Assembly: GCF_020521235.1 (NCBI RefSeq)
Contig: NZ_BLAY01000059.1
Coordinates: 1-52,479 of the forward strand
Length of the DNA: 52,479 nucleotides
Source: Microseira wollei NIES-4236
GTDB lineage: Bacteria; Cyanobacteriota; Cyanobacteriia; Cyanobacteriales; Aerosakkonemataceae
Reading direction: 5' to 3'
The notes below the pieces were generated by a model. The model searched no databases, had not been told where the DNA came from, and saw only the letters and a list, made by a program, of their open reading frames with translations. Position 1 is the first letter of the stretch. Every line of letters starts with the position of its first letter. A program made the translations under genes and the position numbers. Of the stretch, positions 26,183 to 34,179 are shown piece by piece.

Positions 26183-27217
26183 TTATTCGTTTTGGAATAC
26201 GGCTTTAGAAAACATCTCCGAAAATGTACGTAGATAGGGTAAAAACACGGGGACAGATTTTAAGGGTAAGCGTTCCTGCATTTCCCAGCTCATGAATAAC
26301 AGCATTTCCTGTACTAGCGTCCAGCTGACCTTCAAGCGGGGATATAACATCACGCAGAGGGGAAACAGTTCTTGTTGCACCGTGCGGATGTTCGATTCCA
26401 GAACGCACAGGCACAGGTAAACTTGAAACATCTCCACATCGCGGACGCTGGAGATTCTCACCATTTCTGAATTCAGCGCGCCGGTGTAGGTATGATAGCC
26501 CGGATGCTGCTGAGCTACGCGATCGCATACGGAATGGGCTATTTTCGTACTCATCGGTAGCAGGTACTGCACTGCCTGCAATTGAGGAGAATCTAACTCA
26601 TGCTTAGCAGCTGCTTCGTAAGCAGCAGACAGCGGCATGTACATGTGGTCGTCCATCACCTTTAAGTACGGCGCAAATAGTTCTTTCTCGCTTCCCGATA
26701 GCCATTCGAGTAACTTTTGCCCCGTGTGGTGAAACTGCATACTGACAAAACCGATCGCCCGCGGATCGTTGCTGGTATATTTCTTGCGAACTCGACCGCA
26801 GTATTTACCCACCATCACCGACAAGCGTTGTGGCGCCACTCCCTCTGCATAGGCATCCAGCGCTTTTTCATATAAATTCCGTATATCTGCCGCAATCTCT
26901 AATGGATTAATTAATTCCGGGTTGATGCCGTGCCGTCGTATCTCTTTAGATAGCAACGTTTCCGTCAGCGCCCAACCTTTGGCACTCGCCAAAGTCAAAT
27001 TCTGGATCAGTTTGTTTGACGTCCTGCTTCGAACTTGCTTCGAGCTAATTTCCGTCAGGTTTTCGGCGTTTTGCTGTTTCTGGTCATTCTGGGAAGTCAC
27101 GGAAAGATAGTATTTCCGCGCCCACAACACTGCCAGCGAATGCAGGTTAGCTGCTGCTGGTTGGGATTGAATGCTAGCCGCTGCTGATGCTAAAGAGTGA
27201 GTCATCTTGCAATCCAA
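26183..27217 (-). CDS. Unrecognised cyanobacterial protein, paralogue 2 of 2
   Basis: A 344-residue paralogue of the 24711-25745 protein, on the same strand and upstream of it. It carries the same blocks (LAVLWARKYYLSV, NPELINPLEIAAD, YTSNDPRAIGFVSMQFH, YLKVMDDHMYMPL, VRDVEMFQVYLCLCVL, LRTFSEMFSK). The conserved Cys and Trp residues and the absence of membrane segments suggest a soluble folded protein, possibly a scaffold or regulator; no function can be read. Retention of two well-conserved copies with a variable linker (about 30-70) suggests duplication followed by specialisation. The alternative start MTHSLAS at residue 5 is equally plausible. Confidence 0.8.
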   Translation of the reverse strand: MDCKMTHSLASAAASIQSQPAAANLHSLAVLWARKYYLSVTSQNDQKQQNAENLTEISSKQVRSRTSNKLIQNLTLASAKGWALTETLLSKEIRRHGINPELINPLEIAADIRNLYEKALDAYAEGVAPQRLSVMVGKYCGRVRKKYTSNDPRAIGFVSMQFHHTGQKLLEWLSGSEKELFAPYLKVMDDHMYMPLSAAYEAAAKHELDSPQLQAVQYLLPMSTKIAHSVCDRVAQQHPGYHTYTGALNSEMVRISSVRDVEMFQVYLCLCVLESNIRTVQQELFPLCVMLYPRLKVSWTLVQEMLLFMSWEMQERLPLKSVPVFLPYLRTFSEMFSKAVFQNE

Positions 27218-27569
27218 ATTGTCAAAAGTGGTTTAAAACGAGCAAATCAAGCCATTTTGGTCAGGTATGCTGACGCTTATGAGCTTTAAGACGACTGGAA
27301 ACAGCTTTGTGTTCAGCCAAAGACCTTGGGCGCACCTAGTACAAAACTGTCAAACCGACTTCCTAGTTTACACAAGCTTTATATAATTTAATTTTTAATT
27401 ATGCCGTATTTTTGCGGAAATGTAAAACTTTTTGTTTACGATCGTTAATAACTATAATAGAAATTTGGTATTTTTCTCATATACTTACGTCTCAGGGCAG
27501 ATTTGCGCTTCAGTTACTTAAGAAAAACTTAACAAAGCCTTGATAAAATTGATTTGCCCATTTGGCCAA
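27218..27569. other. AT-rich intergenic region
   Basis: 352 bp upstream of the 26183 gene and downstream of a pseudogene. No gene, hairpin or repeat stands out. The promoter for the minus-strand gene should lie around 27230-27450, but no convincing -35/-10 pair can be singled out. Confidence 0.5.
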
Positions 27570-28142
27570 TCAATCTTTTTCGCCCCTCATCTCCCCTAGA
27601 GTAATTTTGGAAAATATATTATACCAGATAAATGTAATTTTGCCAAGGTGTGCTAGGAAAGGCAGGCGATTGTGCTGCGGAGATGGTAGGCAATCGCGCT
27701 TCCAGGTAAAATCGGATGGCATCGCTAAAATTATTTCAATTTCTGGGCTAAATTCATATACCCTTTCTTCAGGGGCTAAAAAAATTTTTTGTTCCCCTTG
27801 TTCCAGCAAGGCTTGGATTGTATCAGCTAATTCGGTAACATCCTCCATACTGAGAATCCAATTGTTCGCATATTGCTGAACCACAGTGCCGCGAATGCCT
27901 AATTAGATAGGGGGACGCTCAAGTTTTCTCAGCCATAAATCCCGCTCCGGGTGCGATTGATAGCGTACTTCACCCTGGGTTAAAGCGCGTTGCCAATCTT
28001 GTTCGGTTGTAAATAAATCTCGTGCAAAAGAAGTTGGTATGGTTTGAGAAAGTTTAATTTTGAGGATGCGTTATTGTCTGTGCTGGGTGGCATAATGAGA
28101 ACGATAAAGCATCCAGCCAAAAGAAGGTTTAATCCCAGTCAT
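27570..28142 (-). pseudogene. Uncharacterised gene broken by two in-frame stops
   Basis: One continuous minus-strand frame of 191 codons, starting ATG at 28142 (MTGIKPSFGWMLYRSHYATQ) and ending at 27570, is interrupted by TAA at 28071-28073 (after QHRQ) and TAA at 27903-27905 (after LERPPI). The sequence between and after the stops stays protein-like: KLSQTIPTSFARDLFTTEQD, YQSHPERDLWLRKLERPP, then GTVVQQYANNWILSMEDVTE. This argues for a recently inactivated gene, not chance. The last 30 residues look less protein-like. I do not recognise the family. Confidence 0.7.
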
Positions 28143-28279
28143 TCCCCCGCAGTGCTGCATCAGCAATCGAGTGCTTGAAAGCTTGGTAAACGAAAATTAC
28201 TGACCGCTCAAAGCAGGCAAAGATTTTTCGTGTCATCTTAGAGATATGCTGAAACTTGCTAATTATTGTGTGACCAGTT

Positions 28280-28516
28280 ATGAAAAGTATCGCCAATTTA
28301 ATTGCTTGTCTAATTTTAGCTGTTTGGGCGATGGCGATCGCTATCTTCTCGGTGCAAAACGCCACGCCGGTATCCCTGAAGTTGCTAGGGTTTGAGTCGA
28401 TTCAAATGCCAGTAGGTGTAGTGCTGGCGGTTAGTGCGGGTATTGGCGTGATGCTGGGAGCGATCGCTCTCCCGGTGTTCAGTCGTTCCCATCGCCAATT
28501 AGAAGATGCTGAATGA
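28280..28516 (+). CDS. LapA-like (DUF1049) small membrane protein
   Basis: A 78-residue protein with two membrane segments (about 5-24 and 44-66). The linker SVQNATPVSLKLLGFESIQMP is characteristic of the LapA/DUF1049 family: FSVQNxxPVxLxFL between two helices. In other bacteria LapA works with LapB in envelope biogenesis; in cyanobacteria the role is undefined. The GCGATCGC at 28336 and another at 28460 are HIP1 sites inside the gene. It stands alone, with no evident operon partner. Confidence 0.8.
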   Translation: MKSIANLIACLILAVWAMAIAIFSVQNATPVSLKLLGFESIQMPVGVVLAVSAGIGVMLGAIALPVFSRSHRQLEDAE

Positions 28517-28923
28517 TTTTTAAACTCATCTAAACTGCCGCTCATACCCGGCAGTTATACATTGCTAATTGCTGATTGCTAATTGCTGATTGCTAGAAAC
28601 GCTTGTCTTTCCCTGACTAACTTTTGCTGTCAGTTTATGACCGTCGGAAGTATAGAACTTATTCTGGCATAAACCAGGCCAATGTGCGCTGGGAACGCAA
28701 GTTTCAAGTTAGACCAAAGTTATAGCGATCGCGGGTAGTCTTATATCCCCAAAAAATTTGTAGTTAAAATTTACAGAGAAACCAAGCATTTGTGGGAATT
28801 GTACTGCTATAATGCCGGGTAAACACTAGCAGGCAATTGCGACCAATAGGGCGAGTGACATCAGGGTAGGGATAAAAGCTACGCAGCCTGTGCAATTAAA
28901 GCAATGTCTGGAGCAATGAGACA
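28517..28923. other. Intergenic region upstream of effector gene
   Basis: It contains a heptamer run ATTGCTAATTGCTGATTGCT (28561-28595) and HIP1-like GCGATCGC at 28725. A TATAAT at 28808-28813 could be the -10 of the effector operon, though no good -35 is present. A GGAG at 28908 lies about 12 nt before the effector ATG. No gene is seen. Confidence 0.5.
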
Positions 28924-31900
28924 ATGAGTGAAAGATCCTACGCCCAAACCAAAAACTCAGCTACCCCCTCCCACTCAACTCAATCAAGTTCGCCTCTATT
29001 GGGGCAACGCCCTTTTACTGATGAACGATATGACGCTAGTGCAAGCGATTCAAAGATATCGACAGAAGGGCAAGCGCAACAGCCAAAAATCCCCCGTTCT
29101 AGGTTAGACTGGCGAAATATTACTATAGAAGCACCTAATCGTAGTGCAATTCAACGCCAAGACGACAAAGAACAACAACAAGACATCCAGTTGCAACCAG
29201 AGGCGGTTTCAATTCAACGTCAAGAAACAACCTCAATAGAAGAAAAAAGGGCACAGGAATTAGCCACATCCAACAATCCCACAATATCAACAGAAGGGCA
29301 AACACAACAGCCAAAAATCGCCCGTGCTGGCTTGAATTGGCGAAATATATCCATCGAAGCGCCTCCAAGAGCGGTAGAATCAAGCACCTACCCAGGAGGA
29401 ATTCAACGCCAACAAGAGGAAGAACAACTTGCGGAAGCGCCAACAATTCAACGTCAGGTTTCAGCAGCATCAGAAGAAAAAAGCACAGAGGAATCTTGCA
29501 ATTCAACCAGATCGACAGCAGGGCAAGCAGAACAGCCAAAAATCGCCCGTTCTAGGTTAGACTGGCGAAATATTTCCATAGAAGCGCCATCAAGAGCGGG
29601 AGTTTCCAGCACTTACCCAGGAGGAATTCAACGTCAACAAACCTCAGAGGTGAAGCAAAAAGAAGACACAAATGAATCTCTCCAAATGCAGTCAGATGGG
29701 GCAATTCAGGCTAAATGCAGTGAATGCGAATCTTCAGTTCAAACCAAACTAACCGTTGGCGCACCCGGAGACAAGTACGAACAAGAAGCTGACAACATGG
29801 CAGCGAAAGTCATGACCATGCCAGACTCAGCCTTACAACAACCGATTCAACGCCAAACTGAGGCAGAGCAAGAACAGCTTCAAACGCAACCTCTGGTAAA
29901 CTCCATCACCCCGCTCGTACAACGCTCACCCGATAGCAGTACCCAGGCGAGTTCCAGCATCGAAAGCCGTCTCAACAGTTCAAAGGGTGGAGGTAGTCCT
30001 TTACCCAATGATGTACGTAGTTTCATGGAGCCGCGTTTCGGCGCTGATTTTAGCTCGATCAAAGTGCATAGCGACTCGAATGCCGTGCAGATGAATAAGG
30101 AATTGGGGGCGCAGGCATTTGCTCATGGTAGCGATATTTACTACGGGGCCGGGAAATCTCCCGGTAAGAATGAATTGACGGCGCACGAGTTGACGCATAC
30201 CATCCAGCAGGGTGCAGCGATGCGGATGAATAAAGAAGTGCGGCGACAACCTCAGCAAGAGGAAGAACAAGTTTCGCTTCAGGCGAAAGAAATTTCTTCT
30301 CTTCAAGAAGACCGCCAGGGATTAAAATCCCAAAGCTTAAGCTCAAGTCGGTTAAAACCGACTATTAATAATATTGCTAGTCCGTTTCAACGGACTTTAG
30401 CTATTAGCCCGGAAATTGATTTCCGGGCGGTCGATGATTCAAATCAAGCAACCCCCCTTAACTTTGAAAGCAGCGAATTCCGCTCGGAAACGCAAGGTGA
30501 AACCATCGCTGCAAAAGAAATACCCAGTTATAATACCAACCTGAACCAGAATAAGGAACTGCGCCAAAAACCACAAGAGGAGGAACAAGAAGAAACACTT
30601 GATGAACCAATTCAAGCCAAGCAATTCACTAATTCTTCTCCCTTTAACAATAAAAATAGCATCCAGCGTCAGTCATTGGCGGTGACTTCTGTTAGTCCTC
30701 GCATCCAGGGAGACTTTCTGGGAATTGGCAACCCGATTGATAAAATAAAAGGAGCGATCGCCGGATTTGCCAAACAACTTCCAGGCTATCCTTTACTCAC
30801 ATTAATATTAGGAAAAGACCCGATAAGCGACGCGCCAGTCCAGCGCAATGCTACCAACCTAGTTCGCGGTCTGCTCAGTTTAGTACCAAACGGAGACAAG
30901 ATTTTTAACAATTTACAACAATCAGGAGCATTACAGAAAGCATTTGACTGGTTTAATGGGGAAGTCGCTAAACTGAACCTGACTTGGGATGCAATTAAAG
31001 GACTGTTCGGGAAGGCTTTAAACTCATTGGGAATAGGTGATGCGCTCAATCCAATCGGGGCATTTGAGAAGGTTAAAAACGTCTTCATAGAACCGATTGG
31101 ACGCATCAAAAACTTTGCCGTCGCTGCTGGTACAAAGGTGATGGAATTCGCCTTTGAAGGCTTCCTGAATATGGCAGGCGGCGCAGGGGCGAAGGTAATG
31201 GGAATCCTGCGTAAAGCGGGCGGTGTTTTTACCAGTATTCTCAAAGATCCAGTGGGTTTTTGTGGCAACCTCGTCGGGGCGGTGCGCGGTGGCTTCCAGA
31301 AGTTTTCTGGTAACGTCGCCACTCACTTAAAGAATGGCTTGACAGGTTGGTTATTTGGTGCATTAGCGGGTGCTGGTTTAACACTGCCAGCCCAGTTTGA
31401 CTTGAAAGGAATTGTTTCTATTGTCCTGCAAGTTTTGGGTGCTACTTATGAAAGATTGCGGGGTAAATTAGCCAATAAAATAGGGGAACAGAAAGTATCG
31501 CGACTGGAGAAAGCATTTGATTTTCTCAAGACAATTGTCACGGGTGGGTTAGCTGCGGCTTGGCAGAAAATATCAGAATTTGCCGGAAATCTGCAAGAAA
31601 TGGTAATCGGCGGGATTAAAGAATGGGTGATGAACAGTGTAATTACCGCTGCGATTACTAAGTTGATTTCCATGTTTAATCCAGCGGGGGCAATTATTCA
31701 GGCGGTGATGGCAATCTACAACACCGTCATGTTCTTTATCGAGCGGGGTTCGCAGATAGCGGCGTTAGCAGAAGCGGTATTTAATTCGATTGGAAATATC
31801 GCGGCGGGGAATGTAGCTGGCGCGGCTAATTATGTCGAACAGACGATGGGGCGTTCTCTTCCCGTGATGATTAGTTTCCTGGCGCGATTGATAGGTTTGG

Positions 31901-32844
31901 GAGGGATTAGCGAGCATATTAAGAATGTAATTAAGAAGATTCAGACGCCGATAGAAAACGCCATGAATAAGTTGGCGAATTTTATCGTCGAGAAGGGTAA
32001 GAATTTGTTGGGTAGGGGTGAAGGTCAGAGAGGGGGCGGCGAACAAAACCCGCAAGAGCGACTAGATCGAGCTATGGCTGCTGCACAGTCTGCTGTTAAC
32101 CGTTTCACGGGCAAGCGCGTTGGTGCCCTTGTTCTCAAACCATTGCTGAGTGCCATCCGTCTGCGTTATGGGCTAAAATCACTGGAGCTGGTGCCGGATG
32201 GGGAACGTTGGGCAATTGAGGGTATCGTTAACCCGAAGAAGATAGAGACAACGGGCGTACTCAGGGGTGAGGATCTCGCCCCCAGCGAAGGAAAAAGGAT
32301 TTTGCTTTTGGGAGAAGGAGATTTTAGTTTTGCATTAAGCCTTGCTAAGCAGGTTCAGCCAGCACAACGTAGTGGCATAGTCGCGACCTCTTATGACAGC
32401 GAAACTCAAGTCAAACAGTTGTATAAAGGCGCTGAACAGAACATTAGTAACTTGAAAAACAGTGGAGTTACAGTTTTACATGGAGTCGATGCCACTAAAA
32501 TAGACTCAAGCCAAGGTTTATTCACTGGTATCGTGTTTAACTTTCCATTCGTGCCGGGAGATAGACCCACAGCTGTGACACGCAATGTTGCCATGCTCCA
32601 AAATTTTTTCGCCAGTGCTGCCCAATCTTTGGAGCCTGGTGGCAAAGTATTTCTAACTTCCAAAGAGTATTGGCTGAAAAGATTTAAACCCGTTGAGCTG
32701 GCTGCTAGTGCTGGTCTGACTCAGGATGGGACACCGCGTAGATTTGACGCTGGAGAATTTCCAGGCTATCAACATAGGGAGAGCCACGCAGATGTATCCG
32801 CAGCAGACACGACAACAGGTATCACTTATATTTTCAAGAAATAG
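28924..32844 (+). CDS. Polymorphic effector: DUF4157 (HELTH) - amphipathic core - DUF2431/BMT5-like methyltransferase
   Basis: A 1306-residue modular protein. Residues 1-340 are Gln-rich and disordered, with many IQRQ motifs and three copies of a 27-residue unit (about 45-71, 121-147, 196-222; core QPKIARSRLDWRNISIEAP). Residues about 350-430 form a DUF4157 domain ending AHELTHTIQQG (zinc-binding HExxH at 421-425), a domain characteristic of extracellular contractile injection system (eCIS) cargo and related polymorphic toxins. Residues about 462-504 are encoded by a dispersed hairpin repeat. Residues about 600-1060 are Gly/Ala-rich amphipathic helices. The last 185 residues (ILLLGEGDFSFALSLA, ATSYDS, VLHGVDATKI, GIVFNFPF, LEPGGKVFLTSK, FPGYQHRES) match the BMT5-like DUF2431 Rossmann methyltransferase fold that makes m3U in eukaryotic 25S rRNA. 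It probably acts as a delivered toxin modifying RNA (inference). A candidate immunity gene starts 3 bp downstream. No eCIS structural genes are in the window. Confidence 0.85.
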   Translation: MSERSYAQTKNSATPSHSTQSSSPLLGQRPFTDERYDASASDSKISTEGQAQQPKIPRSRLDWRNITIEAPNRSAIQRQDDKEQQQDIQLQPEAVSIQRQETTSIEEKRAQELATSNNPTISTEGQTQQPKIARAGLNWRNISIEAPPRAVESSTYPGGIQRQQEEEQLAEAPTIQRQVSAASEEKSTEESCNSTRSTAGQAEQPKIARSRLDWRNISIEAPSRAGVSSTYPGGIQRQQTSEVKQKEDTNESLQMQSDGAIQAKCSECESSVQTKLTVGAPGDKYEQEADNMAAKVMTMPDSALQQPIQRQTEAEQEQLQTQPLVNSITPLVQRSPDSSTQASSSIESRLNSSKGGGSPLPNDVRSFMEPRFGADFSSIKVHSDSNAVQMNKELGAQAFAHGSDIYYGAGKSPGKNELTAHELTHTIQQGAAMRMNKEVRRQPQQEEEQVSLQAKEISSLQEDRQGLKSQSLSSSRLKPTINNIASPFQRTLAISPEIDFRAVDDSNQATPLNFESSEFRSETQGETIAAKEIPSYNTNLNQNKELRQKPQEEEQEETLDEPIQAKQFTNSSPFNNKNSIQRQSLAVTSVSPRIQGDFLGIGNPIDKIKGAIAGFAKQLPGYPLLTLILGKDPISDAPVQRNATNLVRGLLSLVPNGDKIFNNLQQSGALQKAFDWFNGEVAKLNLTWDAIKGLFGKALNSLGIGDALNPIGAFEKVKNVFIEPIGRIKNFAVAAGTKVMEFAFEGFLNMAGGAGAKVMGILRKAGGVFTSILKDPVGFCGNLVGAVRGGFQKFSGNVATHLKNGLTGWLFGALAGAGLTLPAQFDLKGIVSIVLQVLGATYERLRGKLANKIGEQKVSRLEKAFDFLKTIVTGGLAAAWQKISEFAGNLQEMVIGGIKEWVMNSVITAAITKLISMFNPAGAIIQAVMAIYNTVMFFIERGSQIAALAEAVFNSIGNIAAGNVAGAANYVEQTMGRSLPVMISFLARLIGLGGISEHIKNVIKKIQTPIENAMNKLANFIVEKGKNLLGRGEGQRGGGEQNPQERLDRAMAAAQSAVNRFTGKRVGALVLKPLLSAIRLRYGLKSLELVPDGERWAIEGIVNPKKIETTGVLRGEDLAPSEGKRILLLGEGDFSFALSLAKQVQPAQRSGIVATSYDSETQVKQLYKGAEQNISNLKNSGVTVLHGVDATKIDSSQGLFTGIVFNFPFVPGDRPTAVTRNVAMLQNFFASAAQSLEPGGKVFLTSKEYWLKRFKPVELAASAGLTQDGTPRRFDAGEFPGYQHRESHADVSAADTTTGITYIFKK
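30308..30435 (+). repeat. Dispersed multi-hairpin repeat inside the effector gene
   Basis: Consecutive palindromes GGGATTAAAATCCC, AGTCGGTTAAAACCGACT, AGTCCGTTTCAACGGACT and GCCCGGAAATTGATTTCCGGGC, linked by TTTAGCTATTAG. The same linker and hairpin layout occurs intergenically at 43530-43604. It is read in frame as part of the protein. Confidence 0.82.
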
Positions 32845-32847
32845 CTT

Positions 32848-33387
32848 ATGAAAGACAACAATAGTATCCACCAGGCGATTGATAGAATTCACGAGTTGGG
32901 GAACGTAGAAACTGGTCGAGGTCCAAAGCACCCCACCTCCCCAAACCCTCAATTAGCTTCAGAAATAGCGGACTTTATTGACAAGTATTCATTTTTGAAG
33001 AAAGACCAAAGCTACGTGGAATTTCTCGAATGCTACGCTGGGTTGCTTCTTTATCGAGATAACGACTTTATGTCTCTAGGTATTTATGGATTTGATGATG
33101 ATGTTAGCTTGCATCTTGTCAAGGGTGAAGGTGAACTCATTGACGAAGCAGGTATGTTAACATTTGCCGACCTGACGCTTCCTTTACAAGAAGGGGATAA
33201 GAGGGCAGACAACCTGATAGGAACTGGTTTTGCCTTCGACGCCACACAACAGCGACCTTGGGGTGTCTATCGATGTATCAACAATCAACCATACCACTGG
33301 TACTGTGGAACGTTCCTGGAATGGCTGGAGAAGTTAGCCAACCAAAAAGGACGATTGCTGGAAGATCCGACTCCCTTATTACGGTAG
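32848..33387 (+). CDS. Candidate cognate immunity protein (SUKH/SMI1-like)
   Basis: A 179-residue acidic soluble protein starting 3 bp after the effector stop codon, the position expected for a cognate immunity gene. SYVEFLECYAGLLLYRDND, followed by LGIYGFDDDVSLHL and later WGVYRCINN, resembles the SMI1/KNR4 (SUKH) immunity fold, in which a helix ending in a small residue leads into a beta-sheet. The similarity is weak and seen only by eye. A standard role would be to bind and block the methyltransferase domain in the producer. The gene is convergent with the AlkB-like gene (13 bp apart). The family could alternatively be a different uncharacterised immunity group. Confidence 0.6.
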   Translation: MKDNNSIHQAIDRIHELGNVETGRGPKHPTSPNPQLASEIADFIDKYSFLKKDQSYVEFLECYAGLLLYRDNDFMSLGIYGFDDDVSLHLVKGEGELIDEAGMLTFADLTLPLQEGDKRADNLIGTGFAFDATQQRPWGVYRCINNQPYHWYCGTFLEWLEKLANQKGRLLEDPTPLLR

Positions 33388-33400
33388 GATTATCGGTTTG

Positions 33401-34021
33401 CTACTTTGTCTGGAAAAGTTGCCGTATGGAGGTATTTTGTGGCTGTGAAATATTTCTAAACGTCATAGATACCCTTCTCGTTCTGACAAATTCCCTACAT
33501 CCATACTTATCTATTTTGCGAGCCGGAATACCATGCTTCCATTGATATCTGGCTTGCCCTTGTAGCACAATTAAACTTCTGGGATATAACAGAATAGGAA
33601 TTTTTTCTGGAGTTGTTACATGGGAAAATTGCATAATACAAGTAGACACTAGGCTTAATGAAATTATCGTGTTTTCAAAACAACGTGGACAATCTACATG
33701 GTCAGCTATGCCTTGCCCTGGTTGATATTCATTTATAATTACTTGATCGGGGATTTTTCCCAATATTCTATTATCATAAAGTCTCCTGGCTATACTTAAT
33801 AGCCACTCAGGCAGTTCTCCCAAATACATAGATGGGTTGACAGAACGTTTTTTATAATCATATTTATATCCGTAATGCTGCACCCTTCTTTTTAAGTCTT
33901 CCAACCATGTTTGTCGGTCAATCATCTCTAGCAAATTGTCATGTTCATCTTCAGTGATATAATCAGGAATATACTTCATCCCTGGAATTTGTGTTAGCTC
34001 AGTGTCTCGATTATTTTGCAT
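33401..34021 (-). CDS. AlkB-type 2-oxoglutarate/Fe(II) dioxygenase (ALKBH8-like)
   Basis: About 206 residues. NEYQPGQGIADHVDCPRCFEN carries the HxD iron ligands; WKHGIPAR has the distal His; RRVSMTFR holds the 2-oxoglutarate-binding Arg. The N-terminal RVQHYGYKYDYK is typical of the nucleotide-recognition lid of AlkB/ALKBH8-like proteins. The family oxidatively removes N-methyl groups from DNA or RNA bases, including 3-methyluracil/thymine in some members, or hydroxylates tRNA wobble uridines. I chose ATG at 34021 (MQNNRDTEL); the longer frame begins with TTG at 34069 and adds a poorly family-like hydrophobic stretch. It is convergent with the candidate immunity gene and divergent from the Imm5-like gene, so it sits inside the effector locus. 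Confidence 0.85.
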   Translation of the reverse strand: MQNNRDTELTQIPGMKYIPDYITEDEHDNLLEMIDRQTWLEDLKRRVQHYGYKYDYKKRSVNPSMYLGELPEWLLSIARRLYDNRILGKIPDQVIINEYQPGQGIADHVDCPRCFENTIISLSLVSTCIMQFSHVTTPEKIPILLYPRSLIVLQGQARYQWKHGIPARKIDKYGCREFVRTRRVSMTFRNISQPQNTSIRQLFQTK

Positions 34022-34179
34022 ATGAATAGTTTTTATCGACTGTATTAAAAGTATAACTCGCGACAGCAATTAGCGATCGCACTCCCTCCCCCCTCCCCCA
34101 AAAAAACTCCATCGGTACAGGTATAACTTGAAATGAACGCTAATACCGAAACTCATCAACTGGACAAATAAACAAACCT

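Noticed and set aside
28129-28365. Minus-strand 78-codon frame upstream of the LapA-like gene
   Set aside because: It overlaps the LapA-like gene antisense and the start of the pseudogene, with no family features.
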